Positions 1 to 13,500 of a stretch of 64,000 bases of DNA are shown one piece after another. The notes beneath the pieces were generated by a model, which saw only the letters and a list, made by a program, of their open reading frames with translations, searched no databases and was not told where the DNA came from. This stretch comes from Catenaria anguillulae PL171. Its lineage: Eukaryota > Blastocladiomycota > Blastocladiomycetes > Blastocladiales > Catenariaceae. Made by a program: the position numbers and the translations under genes. The stretch's first letter is position 1, and every line of letters starts with the position of its first letter. The stretch is taken from contig MCFL01000012.1 of NCBI GenBank assembly GCA_002102555.1, forward strand, positions 310,001 to 374,000, read 5' to 3'.

Positions 1-613
1 CTTTCGAGTTGCTTTCGACTGCATCCGAGCTTGCATCGGTTCCGTTCAGTTCTTTTGGCCAAAAAGGATGGTCCGAGCGGTTAGTTAAACGCTCCAGACA
101 AGTGAGACACTTTGTCTTCATAGCTGGAACGAGACCTTGAGCCAAACGCGTCGTATTGGTCTCACTCACTCGACTCAAGTGGGCACTACATTGCATTGTT
201 GAGCAGTATGAGCCAGGTGCGTCGATGTTTTATTGTTGTGTCAATGGCGACATTGGCGTCACTATGTATCTGTAAAGTCATGAGACATCCGCAAACTCAC
301 AGCGTCTTGGACTCGAGCTCGGAGAGAAGCTATGTCATCGGCAATATGGCAAACCTTGCGGATCCATTGCTCATGTGATACACAGATTATCTCGGCCAAT
401 CAAAGCGCTGCGATCAAGCCGGATGACGCACAGATAACATCTCATCTCTTTATCTGGTGTCCCACTCCCATTTTGAAGAACTGATCTAGGCGCTTCGCCA
501 ACCTGCATAAAGAGAACTGGGACCCCCCTCCCTGCCCTCCCCGCTGCCCACCATTTACTCGAGCTCTTCACGGTCCCTCTGAACTACCCGTTATTACTCT
601 CAAAGCCAACAAC
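1..613. other. Intergenic / upstream region with small hairpins
   Basis: No credible coding sequence is visible before the carrier gene at 614. Positions 75-163 hold three local inverted repeats: a 5-bp stem 75-79/90-94, a stem 96-104/108-117 with one bulge, and 131-136/158-163. A weak tRNA-like A-box (near 70-80) and B-box-like string (126-136) lie among them, but no acceptor stem forms. Confidence 0.5.
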
Positions 614-1648
614 ATGTCGACAAGACTCGAACTGCCAGGAACTTCTCTGTTCCCAACCGTGGGTCCGTCATTCCAGCCCAAGGTGCTCCTCCCAAAACCT
701 CAACCAGCAGCCAAGCCGCACCCTGCCACTGGTCACAGCAGTAATCCCAAGCCGAAAAACGATCCAGGTCATGTCGTCTTTGTCGGCGGTACCATCTCTG
801 GACTTGCCCAAGTCGTTGTTGGTTACCCATTCGATAGCGTATGTCGATACCAAACAACTCTGCAACTCATGTTGACATACTTACCTTGGCTACCCCCTTA
901 ACAGATCAAGGTCATGATGCAAACAAGCACGGCCTCGTCTTCCTCATCGGCATTCCAAGTTCTATCCTCGACACTCAAATCGACGGGGCTCAGCGGCCTC
1001 TTCCGCGGAGTGACCTCGCCAATGGCAGGCGTCGGTTTCTGCAATGCAGTGCTCTTCACAACGCAATCCAAATTGAATGCGGCCATCGACCCGCACTCCA
1101 CCTCGGCTTCAAAGTACACACTCACGGGTGCACTGTCCGGCTTGTGCATATCGATCCTCAGTTCGCCCATGGAGCTCATCAAGGTCCGCATGCAATCATC
1201 GACTGTACCGTATGCGTCGACGTGGTCGTGCCTCACGTCCACGGTGCGTTCCGAGGGCGTGCGCAACGGGCTGTATCGCGGATGGACCATCACAGCGATG
1301 CGCGACGTGCCTTCGTTCGCTGCCTACTTTGCCACGTACGAGTACTTGACGCGCCAGCTCGAGGTGAGCGCGTTTGTTGCAGGAGGATTGGCGGGCGTTG
1401 CATGCTGGATTCCGTGCTATCCGCAAGATGTGCTCAAGTCGACAGTGCAGACGACAACGCTGGCCAAGGATGGGAGTGTGAGTACGGTGGTGAAGGGTTG
1501 GGTAAAGCGGAGCATGGACAAGGGTGGGTTGGCATCAGTTGGGAGAGGTATGTGGAGGGGAATTGGACCGACGCTGGCCAGGGCATTTCCCGCAAATGCG
1601 GCCACCTTTGTCGTGTTTGAGGCGTATCGGAGCAGTTTTGTTGTTTGA
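614..1648 (+). CDS. Mitochondrial carrier family (SLC25) protein
   Basis: Two exons, 614-838 and 905-1648, encode 322 residues; the 66-nt intron begins GTATGT and ends ACAG. The protein has the three-fold carrier repeat with one signature per repeat: PFDSIKVMMQ (the codons flanking the intron join to make it), PMELIKVRMQ and PQDVLKSTVQ, each followed by amphipathic and transmembrane helices. It should sit in the inner mitochondrial membrane and exchange small metabolites. The third signature and the GLFRG and LYRGW strings resemble the carnitine/ornithine-type branch (SLC25A20/29, Ort1), but the substrate cannot be fixed from sequence. About 55 proline-rich residues precede the first repeat, more than is usual. 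The ATG at 614 is the first in frame. Confidence 0.9.
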
Positions 1649-2355
1649 ATACCACATTGTGTCATGATTCAACTGGATGGATTTGCAATCAACGAGTTAG
1701 GTTCCTTTGAGCCACCTTTGTGCGGGCTTCAGGTGCGGACAGAAATATGTAGGATGACGTGGAGGTGGTGGGCGAACAGTGGTGCGAACACACCTAACAT
1801 GAAACAACACGTGACTGGTTGCCAAGGCAAATCGGAGCACCACGATCGGGTTCTGTTGATGGCACCTTCGCTGGTAGGCCACACACTCCTGAACCAGCTC
1901 CTCCTCAATTCGAATTTGAAGGGACAGAGTGACGCTCACGTATGCGACATTCACATTTGCCAAGCAGTACCATACTGAAGAGGACCTGCCTGACCAGCAA
2001 CACCTACGAACCTCTTTAGCTGTCTCTTTCGACTTCAAGCTTGACGCTCGACCCAGGTATTCATCCATCGCCACATTTGTGCCCAGCTGTTGTCGGCTTT
2101 CGGTGCCAGTCGCTCGCTCACCTTGGCTTTCGGCTTGCGTGCAACCTCCATTTGCCGGTCCCCCTGGCTCGCTCGTTTTTCTCGTTTGTCTCGCGGTGTG
2201 ATGGCTTTGTGTGCATGAACACACGTGACCAGCTCAACCTTGCTTCCACGTTCCTGCTGTCTCCGTAGCGTTGTCCTCGTACCTCCTCGACGTCGCATGC
2301 ATCTAAATGCTACCGTAACTTCTGGCATTTCCGGTCCACTCTCCAACGAGTCACT
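1649..2355. other. Intergenic region between carrier and Pumilio gene
   Basis: Holds the carrier 3' end and the 5' leader of the Pumilio gene. No ORF with protein-like composition is visible. The ATG at 2297 opens only a 20-codon frame and is a possible uORF just before the chosen start at 2356. Confidence 0.5.
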
Positions 2356-5300
2356 ATGAATATGCCCCCGACCTACAACTCGTCGGCATCGTCGCCCCCC
2401 GCCCATCTGGAAGCGGGCACATCGGAGCCCACCCTCCTCCACCACCTCAGCCGTCCACTGGTAACAGCAACAACGGTCAGGGACAGGTATGCTTGGCCAT
2501 GAGTTTTGCAAAATGCACGCACGGTATCCACAGCTAACTCCGTGTCCTTTGCACGGCCGGGCAGCTCGCGTCCTTTTTCCGCCGATTCGACATGGATGAC
2601 GCAGACGATGGAAGCATTCTGCGTGCATCTTCAGCGCCCCCGGCAATCAGCAGCAACAACAGCAGCTTGATGTACGTCTATCTCGGATGATTTGTGTGTC
2701 TGGAGCTTTGTCTGCTCACGCCATACACGTTTGTTGGTTCAAGCAGCTTGACGACCAATTGCTGTACGAGCACTTTGCTCACCTCAACCTCGGCCTCGAG
2801 ATGGAATCGCCCGGCTTTGGACCAACATTGTCCCAGTCGCAGCAGCAATCGCAGCACCAGTATCACATTGGCTCGCCCACTGCTGGCGCTCCTGCAAATG
2901 CAATGTCGAGTGGCACCAAATCATCCATGCAGTTCCCCAACTTGACCTCCTCGCTCTCGGCCACCAACTCGCCTCGCCTGGCTGCGCACATGCTCATGTC
3001 TGCCTCAACCTTGGACCACGCGCTACTTCCGCCACCTGCATCTGCTTCTTCTGGAGTGCCGCATCCCAACCAAGTACAGCGTCTTCTCCAAGAGCATTTG
3101 AATCAGCAACAACAGCAACAGCAGCACCACCACCACCACCACCAGCAGCAGCAGCAGCAAAGCCACCAGTCACACGGATCTCACAGCCTCACTGCAACAC
3201 CGCAAATGAGGACCGCCTCGTTGCCCTTGTCCATGCCAGGATCGGGATCCAACACTCCCGTCATGACTGCTGCTTCTCTTCTGGATCCAACCGCCCCGCT
3301 GTTTGCGTCACCGCCTAGCCCACCCGGCCTCGGCGCACCTGGATCGAACAATCCTTGGCGGTCGCGTTCGCCCGTATCGGCTCTCTCTGGACTTGGGCAT
3401 CACCATCCCGCCAACCAGGGATCCCCGCACGTTCTCCGCACCATTTGCACAGTTCGTCAGGTCCCGAGACACCAGCAACCAGCACTTCGGCCGCACCTGC
3501 CGTCGTGTCTTCGTTCCTTTCAGGCACTCTCGACGACATGTTCCGCCAACAGCAGCACAAGCCATCGCCCGTTCGCCCTGCATCAGCGCTTGGCAACCTC
3601 TCGGGTTCCACGGCCCTTGGACTTGGCCCATCGCACGCATCCTCTGGCCCACCTGGCTTTTTCCCTCCGTCCGCGTCCACCAATGGCGTTGGAGCCGGTT
3701 TCTCCATGTCTGCCACCAACTCGCCCGCAACATCCTCGCGCACGATCCACGGCATTGACCCCGAATTCCGCGCCACCTCTCCGTCGCTTGTTCTGCGACA
3801 CAGACTTGCCCAAGCAAAGTTGCAAGCCGAGTACGCCGCCGTTGCTGCACAACACCATCAGCAGCAGATGGAAGACGAAGAGTCGTTGCTGCGCTCGCTC
3901 TTGCAAGCCCAACAACAGCAGCGGGACATGTACGGGACATCCGTCGCCCATTCACAGCACAACCAAGTGCACACGGCTGCGGCCAACCCGGCGGGTGGCG
4001 CTTATGGCGCAAACTCGGCGTTCACACCTGTGGTTGGGCCATCGCACCTTCCTCTCGTGCCGCATGAGCCGCCTGTGCAGCGCAGCAACTCGGTGCCACC
4101 GCGGTCGCTTGGCATGCGTGAATTGGACCCGTACGCTGCGGGCTCGCCACATCCCGGTGGTGGCCACGGGGCGAGCATCGCCTTGGACGATTACGAAGTG
4201 TATGAGCGCATGGTTGCTCTTGGATTCCGGCTGCCCACGGGTAACGTGCCAACGTTCCACGAGTTTTTGGACGTTGTGCGCAACCCACACTTTACGCCAC
4301 AAGGGAACGCTGGCCCGGCTTCGCAGCAGCACCATCAGCCTCAAGACCCTGCCGCTGTTAACCGTCGCCAAGGGTCGTACTCGCGGCCGTCGTCACCAGT
4401 GCACCTTCACCAGCACGGCGGTCCCCCGCCACCCCATATGCAGGCACAGCCCACGCCCGGCTCCCAACCCACGAGCTCGCTTGCCATGGGCCGCAAGCCC
4501 TTGCACATTTCAAGCTCAAGGTACAACTCGCATTCGGTTCCGACCACACCCCAGATGGGCGGACGGGATTTGCCAAGCATGGACGGTCACCATCAAGGCG
4601 CAAACAGTCGGTCGACATCGAGCGCTGGATTGCCACGGTATCCAGTCAACAGCAACAGTCAGCACCCATCCCATCCGCCGCCATCTGCCTCGGCACAACA
4701 CGGTCCTCCTCCTGGCTACGACGAGTATAGCAATGGTGGCAATGGCCACGGGCGCGACAATGGCAACGGCCGCAACGGCAACCGCCGGCGCAGCGCGCCC
4801 AACTCGATGACTCGTTCGGACCCGCGCGCCGGCCAGTCTGGCCGACGTGGAAATAACAATGGGTATGACCAAGATCACGTCCACGCACACCACCAGCAAT
4901 CGCCGTCCATACGCCGTGGCGGTCGCGACGACCAGCAGCACCACCACCACACGTCGTACTCGCCGCCGCACCCGTCGCGAGGTGATCGGGAGCGTGGCGA
5001 CCATGGGCACCCGCAGCAGTACCAGGATCAGCGCCGCCACCAGCAGCGCGACGAGTTTCAAGGTGACGGTGCACATCATGGACGGCGCGGCGGAGATCGC
5101 CGCATGAACCATGGGCGTGACGAGCAGCACTTGAGCGGTGATCACCGCAACCATCCTCACGCCAACTCGAGTGGTACGGCCAATGGGCACAAGGGCGGTC
5201 GGTCAGGCCAGGGCAACATTTCCGGCAACCACGACCGTCGCCATAGCCACAACACGCCACATTCGGGAACGTCGTCGGCCGATGGTCATCACCAGCAAGC

Positions 5301-6816
5301 ATCAAAGTCTGGTTCCAGCGCAGCGGCATCCGCATCGGGTGGATCAAGCGAACGCAGCACCTTGCTCGAAGAGTTCCGTGCCGCCAAGACCAAGCGCTAC
5401 GAGCTCTTGGACGTGCGCGGATGCATTGTCGAGTTCTCGTCGGATCAACACGGGTCGCGCTTTATCCAGCAACGGCTCGAGGTTGCCACAGACCAAGACA
5501 AGGACATGGTCTTTGACGAGATTCTGCCCTCTGCGTTGCAGCTCATGACGGACGTGTTTGGCAACTATGTGATCCAAAAGTTTTTCGAGCACGGGTCCGT
5601 CAAGCACCGCCACGTCTTGTCTACGGTGGCCATGAAGGGCCACATTTTGACGCTGTCGCTGCAAATGTACGGGTGCCGCGTGGTCCAAAAGGCGCTTGAA
5701 TATGTCGAGCGCGACGTCCAGACGGCCATTGTGCGCGAGCTCGCGGGCCATGTGTTAACGTGCGTCAAGGACCAAAACGGGAACCATGTCATTCAAAAGG
5801 CGATTGAGCGCGTGGGCGAGCCCGAGGATGTTCAGTTCATTTTGAATGCGTTCCATGGTCAGCTGTTCACGCTGGCCACGCATCCGTACGGGTGCCGGGT
5901 CGTGCAGCGCATCTTTGAGCATTGCACCGAGGAGCAAGTGGCGCCGCTGTTGGCCGAGCTGCACCGGCACACGGCCGCATTGCTCATGGACCAGTATGGC
6001 AACTATGTGATTCAGCACGTGCTCGAGCACGGCAAGCCCGAAGATCGCACAAGGCTCATCAACCAAGTCAAAGGCCAAGTCTTCAACTTGAGCAAGCACA
6101 AGTTTGCGTCCAACGTGGTCGAAAAGTGCGTCGCATTCGGATCCGACGAGGAGCGTTTGTTCTTGGTCAACGAAGTGCTTGTGCGCGAAGCCGCGCCGCT
6201 CATGGCCATGATGAAGGACCAGTTTGCCAACTACGTTGTGCAGCGCATGTTGGATATGGTCATTGGTGACCAGCGCATCGAGCTCTTGACCAAGATCCGC
6301 CCACACTTGGCCAATTTGCGCCGCTTCACGTATGGCAAGCACTTGATCAACAAGGTCGAGAAGCTCCTCGTGCAGACCGGGCTGGGCATGACGGGACCCA
6401 CGTCGCCGCCTTCAAGATCAGGAAATTTAGGATCCTCCTCATCGGCTGCATCATCGCCGTCGTCGCCAACGTCCGGCGACCCTGGATTGCCCGATGTGAC
6501 TCCCCCGCCATATCGTCGACATCCCTGTCGCGCGCGCAATCGCCCGCCCGGCCCCATGCGCCGCTCGCTGACTCGTCCCGTAGTCGCCGCCCACCAGCAC
6601 ATGTGGTTTCGCACTCGGTGCTCGATCGATCATCCATCACCGCACTTGCTCAATTTTTCTTCCCTTTCCGTCCACTCATTCACGTGTCGCTGCCACTCGC
6701 TGCAACCGTCACCCCCAACCTGGCTCCTTTCTCTCCTCCTTATACATAGTGCACAAAATTTTTACAATTCATGTCCATTCAAACCTCGCCTTCCCCATCT
6801 CCGCCACCTCCCCTAA
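2356..6816 (+). CDS. Pumilio/PUF family RNA-binding protein
   Basis: Three exons (2356-2486, 2565-2671, 2744-6816), about 1,437 residues. The long N-terminus is low complexity (Q/H/S/P/G-rich, with a polyQ-polyH tract at 3104-3160). The C-terminal Pumilio homology domain lies at roughly residues 950-1290. All eight repeats are present, with RNA-reading triads SRxxQ, NYxxQ, CRxxQ, NHxxQ, CRxxQ, NYxxQ, SNxxE and NYxxQ. That is the classical code for UGUAUAUA-type 3' UTR sites, so it is a translation/mRNA-decay regulator. Three frame breaks need one extra C each: the C6 run 2395-2400, C5 run 2637-2641 and C4 run 3423-3426; with these the exon phases agree. The last 110 or so residues after 6480 look unlike protein and may be read-through past a missed stop, so the C-terminus is uncertain. 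The exon-3 acceptor could also be 3 nt further on. Confidence 0.88.
3104..3160 (+). repeat. CAG/CAC triplet tract (polyQ-polyH) in the Pumilio gene
   Basis: An in-frame run of CAR and CAC codons gives Q-rich, then H-rich, then Q-rich sequence in the disordered N-terminus. It is imperfect (CAA mixed with CAG). Confidence 0.9.
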
Positions 6817-7563
6817 CTGTGGTCAAGCCCCAAGTCGTTTGTAAGCAACCCTTTCTGTCCGATGGACCTTGATGGTGGATGCATGCTCGAGCGCGCGCAA
6901 CTTTGGGCCACCAAGGCAGACGCAGTCGCTCATGTTTACATATTGTTCATCTTCTCGCATTTCTTCCCTCCGCCACCTGTTTGGGATTTGCTTTGTCACT
7001 CTGCTTGTTCTCTGCTTCCACTTTCCTCCCTCACTTCTTGTACTCTTGTCTACCTGCCGCCAACACAAAAAAAAAAAGTTTTCATCTCGGAAATCTCCCA
7101 AGTGTACCATGTCATGTAAGTCCGTTGTTTCCCACTTCTCCCCCGTTGGTTGGTGTGCAGTTTCTGTTCGGTGTTGGTACGCTGCGAGTCCCACCCATCG
7201 TTGACGACGAACGACTTGAGCTTACCCCGTTTTGCGTTTTTCCAGTGTCGCACCGTGCTCTCAGTGTGCCACGAAGCAGCTTTAAAGCACCCATTCAATT
7301 CCACCACCCTTTCTCATCTCCTCCCCGATAGTACTTAATCTTTTTCGATTTTTTTTTTTTTTTGTTTGCTGTTTCTTTGCTTCATCGTCCTCACCTGCCG
7401 TTCATCCAACGTCTGATCGGTCTTCCTACCTCACCCTTGGCGGTTGCGCAGCAGTCCATCCTCGCCTAGATTCGATACAATCATATTTATGTTCTACTGC
7501 CCTTGAACACAGCAAAATGGTCACGACCGACACTCTTCGCCGACACTCAGGCACTTGCCTGAA
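6817..7563. other. Convergent 3' region
   Basis: Lies between the 3' ends of the Pumilio gene (+) and the TFIIIC gene (-). It is pyrimidine-rich, with an A run near 7068-7078 and T15 at 7349-7363. No coding sequence is visible. Confidence 0.6.
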
Positions 7564-10500
7564 CTACAAAATGCGGTAAAAGAAGCCCTCAACAAGGAAG
7601 ACATGCATCTCTCCATCCACAACTTGGGTGACGACTGCTTTGCGCTGCTCCAGTTGCTCAACGAGCTCGATGACTTCGGTCTTGGCGAAGACGAGCTTGA
7701 GGCGGTCATGCAGCCACGACTACAAAGCAATGTAACCGACGTCAAGGTGAGTTTCTTGCACAGCAATAGACTGGCTGGGTTTCTGGAAAGCCAACGCACC
7801 ACCCGAGCACCTGGACACTTCATCAACCATGCAAGAATACACGTCATAGCACTCCGCCAAATGGCCGGCACGACATGCCCATGGATATTGTTCCAAATAC
7901 GTGGGACAATCCACGGCCGAAGCGTGGGATGAATCATGGCCACGTCGTCGTCGTCTGGCTCCTGCACACCCGTCTCGCCATCCGCCAAGATCAAGGTGTC
8001 ACTCTGCTGCATAGGTGCAACACTTGTTGTGGCGCGCCGCACGCAATGCTCCGCCATGGTTGTGAGATCCCTCGGGTCCACCCATACATGCTCCAGCAAG
8101 CCAACGCGCACCATGGGCACGGGCTCCAAACTGTTGCCGTCCGTCTGGCCGAGCATGGGTGCCTGGGCGAGCACTGATGGATGCGTCGACGGGACGCGAT
8201 CGCCGCTCATCATGACAGTCGGCTCGGGAAGCGACGGGAGCACGTGCATGATGACCGACATGTCCATTGCGAAATCGCGCGAGCGAGCCGGCACAATTTG
8301 CATGCCAAAGACTTGAGCCATGTCGACTTGAACAGAGAGGCGAATGTGGCCTGCAACGAGAAGGTCAATGAGGGCAAGCATGGTTCCCTCGTCCACGAAA
8401 TCATCCAGCGTAAACATGTGATCTTCCTCGGTGGGCGGGTCAGCTGGATCACTCTGCTGTTGCTGCGACTTGATGTGCACATTGAGGTCGTTGAGACAAC
8501 GGACGGCTTGTGCGATTTGTTGCTGGGCGTGATGACCAAACAGCTGCGCACAGAACCGGTCTGAGAGAGCATAATTGCGACCAGGGACAGAGCGGGAACG
8601 GTTGTTGGACGGGCGGCACTTTACGAGGGCGCCTTCGTTGCGTATCAGTTGAACAGCGGTTTCAATCACGGGATGTGAGAATTGTGCCAGGAGCATGTAC
8701 GCGCGTGCCGGGTCGTATTGCGGGTCGGGCGTGAGGCACATCATCTTGACCAATTCGATTGCAAGGGGAACTTTTTCGCGCTCTTCGGGCAACAGTCGAG
8801 TTGATTCGTTGGGCTGGGCCGGGGTTTGAGACGCCGTGTCACTAACTGCCAATTCCGTGTCGCCAACTGCTGGTGCTGCTGCCGCTGCTGCTGCGACAGC
8901 GGCACGGGCTTCCTCTTGGTTTGGCTGAGAACGGGTACGTGTGCGTTTTGAAAGCGCGCTGCCGGCCAAGAGTTGATCCAGCGGGCTTTGCTCAATGTCG
9001 GCCGACGGTTCTGGAATGTAGAGCGCATGGTCGTAGAGGGTCAACATGCGGGCGCGAGTGGTGACTTCTTGCTCAACCTTTTCTGCCAAGACTTGCGGTT
9101 CAGGCTCCACAATGTCGTAAGCCTGCATCAGTTCCTCGAGCGAATCGGGCAATCCGGGCTCATCCGGCCCCACCGATAAATCGGCGTCGATGGGAATCTT
9201 CGACAGGTGGTCCACGCCCGTGACCAAATCCAAGTTGTGGTAGCCTGCAACGACACCCGCAACAGGCTCAAGGTGCTCGAGCGATTGTGGGTTGCACTTG
9301 GAGCATTCGGCAGAATGAGATGCCCACAACCGTTCCATGTGCTTGATGCGAATCATGTAGTTTGGGTTGCGAATCAAGGCATTGATGCGGCGGCGAATCG
9401 AGTCGGGATGACGCTGCGGAAAAATGACTTGCACTTGCTGCCACGAAATGAAGCGGGCCATGCCAAGAGCGACACGTTGGTTGAGAATGACGTAGCTGTA
9501 GAGCAACATCTGGTCCTCTTCGGCCGACCATTGGACACGGGTGCGTTTGAGGCGCGCAATGTCGATCTTGCCGGTTGTGGGGTCGAGGATTTGAACACTA
9601 CGCTTGAGCGAGCGCCGATCGAGAATGACTTGGCCATCCGGACCAACAGTCGCGGTGGATAGAGTATGCGGATTACCATCACTGCCTCCATTAGTGGAGG
9701 AATCCGCGCCAGCAGGATCAGTAAACGTGGACGCAGCAGCAGCAGCAGCGGCGGCGGCAGCAGCCTTTGCCTTTGCCCGAGCGTTGCCCCGCTGCTTCTT
9801 GACGCGAGGCACCTGCGACTTTGCGATAGCTGCGGCGGCAATTGCCGATTCGAGAGACGGTGCAACATCGTCATGCGGCGCCTCACCCACCTTGGTCGCC
9901 TTGACACCAGTGGCAGCCAGTCCGCCTCTCTCGTACTCGCGCCGGAAAAAGCTCTTGACGTGCGTGAGCGAAATGTTGCACTGACGCGCAATATCGAGGC
10001 AAGCAATATGCATGAGATACGGAACATGGCCTGCCCGGACAAGCGAGTTGAAGGACCTCATGAGCACCGCTCGATTCTTGCGATTGAGCGCCTGCGTCGC
10101 GATCCAATTGCGCGGCAAATGCATAAACTTGATCGGGTCGAGCTCGGGATTACCCTTGGACTCACTGTCACCACCTTCAGTCACCGCTCCCTCGGACGAC
10201 TGCTCATGTCCGGCAGCTCGAGATTTCCTCTTGGCTTTGGTTGGTTGAACGGACTCAGCATCGGCATGCTCACCGGCGCCAGCGGAATCCGCTGTCCCGC
10301 CTTCTCCTGTTTCCTCGCTGCCGGCAGTCTCTCCGGTCTCATTCGCCCGATCCACCGGATCCGCCCGCTTGGGCATCCTGGCCATTTCCAACATTTCCCA
10401 AAATGCGAGCATTTTGGCCTCGGTCGACAAATCGTACTCGTCCCCCTCTACTCGCTCGTTCCGGTGCGCCGAATAATTAAGCACGCGAACCGTGCGCGGG

Positions 10501-13500
10501 ACGGTATAGTAGCCCGCAATCACGCTCACCTCGGTCACGTTGTTGAAGGTCGGCGCTGTGGGCGAACCGTGTCGGTCAACGGGGTGAATCACGTTGAGAG
10601 CAGTGAGGATGTTGATGAGCAGCGACAAGTTCATCTTGTAACGGCGTAGCTTCTTTTCGTGGCCGAGCAACTCAAGACGGACACGCAAATCAATGTCGGC
10701 GAGCGGCGTGTCAAAGTCATCGGCGAGGGCCTGCTCGAGCAGCTCGGATTCGTCCGTGTGGCCAATGAGTTGCACGTATAAGCCAAGCGACATGCGATTG
10801 TTGATACTTGCCGTGTCAACGATCGGTGCGGGGCCGTCAGGGTTTGCAGCATGTCCTGGGGCCGTAATGTCATACAAGAGTTGGTACAGCTTCTTTGCGC
10901 GCAACATGCGAGCATCAATCCACCCATAGTCGATTGAAACGCTGCGCCAATGGTCTTGCGACTGCGACTTGTTTGCCTTACGCGCGGGTTTGGAGGGAGT
11001 AGCGGCAGCGGCCGTTTCGTTTTGATCTTGACGCTGGGTCTCGCCATTTGCATCAGGCGCCGGCGTGTCTTCGGATCGGCGCTGTCATCTGGCTCGAGAG
11101 CAGCCTTCGCCGCCGAATCGTGGCGCAGCGGATTCGAGGCGGCAAAGCCTGGGGCTGCCACGGCTTGCTTCAAACCCCAATCGTCTGGCGGGACCACGCT
11201 GTGCTGGTTGAGTTCGGTAGTCCGCGCGAGGGTCATAACTTCTTCGGTTGTGACGGGCGGTTCGGCACGCTTGTACGCGAGAAACTCGCGGAACTTGAAG
11301 CCTCCATTGAGCAATGGGATCGTGATGACCTGATGCTCAACCAGCTTGGCCGCACGCAAGTGCTCCACAACGCGCTGCATGGTCTTCTTGTCGGTTTGTG
11401 GCCGGCGCTTGCTCATCGAGGAGCGCTGGTTCTTCTTGTGCATGGCCTCCTCGTACTCGTCATCAACCAGTAGCGGGTAGCGTTGGTAAAAAGCGGCATC
11501 GTATTGGCGCAGCAGATCAATGTTGTATTCGATGACGCGGTTGCGAATGATGATGTCAAGCATCACAACTTGACGGCGCTTGGACTCTTGAGTGGTGCGC
11601 GAGGAGCCGCTTAGCCCAAGAATTTGAATTGCGTCGTTGAGCAGCCGTTCGGCTTCCGAATCCGGAAGCGCCGGGGCAGGCCCCAGAGCAGTAGCCGTGG
11701 TCGAGTCGAAGGTACTTGAAGTCGCCGTTGACAAGAGTGCCGCCGCCGCCATCTGGCCATCTGTTACATGCGGAGGCGGAGCTTGCAAACCAGTCTGCTC
11801 TGCGTCCACATCCATGGAATCCTCTTCCCGCTCATCCTCGCCACCGTCTGCTTGAGCGTTGGCACCACCCATCACGTCGCCCCGAGGCTGTTCCTGAGCT
11901 TGCGCCGCCGCCTCTCCATCCGTCGCCTGCTCTACCATCTTGCCCGAATTGACCGCCGCCAAGAATCCCTCGTCAATCTCATCGGCAAAATACCGAAATC
12001 GCCGCTCACGCCCTCGGCTCTCGCCGACCTTGCGCAACACCACTGCTTGCTTTGGAACTGGCTTCTTTGGATCCAACAAACGCTCCATGACCTTGTTGAA
12101 CGGACGTGACGCAATCCTACCCAACTGGCGCCGAATCTGCGAGCCAGTGAGTCCGTTGGGCGCATTGGCGAGTAATCGGACGATTTGGTACTCAAACGAC
12201 AGGTCCAGGAGAACCCCCAATTGCTGAGACAGGGCAGGGTCGCGTGGCCGCTTGACGATGCCAGAAGTACTTGGCACAGCATCTGGCGGCGTTGCGTCAG
12301 CTGCGGCCGGCCGAGACACTTCTGCGCCGGAAGTAGACGCGACCGCGCTGGAACCCAAGAGGCCTTTTGGTGTCTCGTGCGTGGGCAATTGGAGCGGAGC
12401 CTTGAACTTGAATACACGAATGACGGCTCCGCGCGACCTTGGTGTCCCGGACTTTGTGACTGATGGTGCTGCGCGCACCTTGTCCAAGTCGACATGCCCA
12501 TTTTCCACCATGGAAGCCACGGTGCGGTTGAACCACTTGCGGTGGCGCGGCTCGTCCTTTGGACGCAGCCCGACGGCGTGCATGATGGACTCCGACGCAA
12601 GCGCCTTCTCCGGCTGAGCAGCCAGGAGAGCGCAAATGCGATGGCGGACGAGGTTGTTGAACATGCTCGGTAGCGCGTTGGTCTTGGTGTCTTCCTCCAA
12701 TAAGAGGTCCTTGACCGGCGGGAACGTGATGGCGGGCCTGGCAGGGATCCCGAGCGCTTCGAGCTTTTGGTACTCTTCGTTGTTGTCTACCTCATCAGCC
12801 TTGCCGTCGCCTTCACCTTCTTCATCTTCTTCTTCATAATCGCCATCGGCGCCATCATCCGCCATGGTCACGTCTCCGTCAGCGTCGACCTCCTCGCCAC
12901 CTGTATCGCCCACATCTCCTGACTGAGATTGCTGCGGCTGAGCCGACTGGCTTGCGCTGGGTTCGTGCGCTGACGGCAATTCTTGAGCGAGCGCCTGCAT
13001 CATGGACTGGTACGATGGGTTGAATGGAGCGTATTGCGTGGCGAGACACAAATGCGTCGTGTTGCCACGATGTACAATGGGAACCTTGATGACCAAGTTG
13101 CGAGCAAAGAGCATTTTGATGAAGTGAAAAGTGGACCGAGGATCGAGACCCATGGACCTGGACATGTGGGCTTGCGTGATACCGACTGTACGGTGACGGA
13201 GAATTTCGTCGTAGACGGCCCGCAGTTGGTCAGACATATCCTTTTGGTTTCACACACGATTAGCCATGAAAGAGTCAGCGCAACTGCTTGGCGGTGAATC
13301 CAAATGTAGAGCTCAAGGAGGAAAACATACGCCAGTCACAGTTTTCGAGAGAATCAGCTCGCGCTCGTTTGCGGGGATGTAAAGCCTTAGATGGTCGCCG
13401 TATCGCTGATACAATTTCGCCAGTGGAGTGGCAATAAGCTCGTTAAACTCGATCGGAGACGCCTGTCAATACGGTGGATCCAACAATCAGTCAGCAGCAG

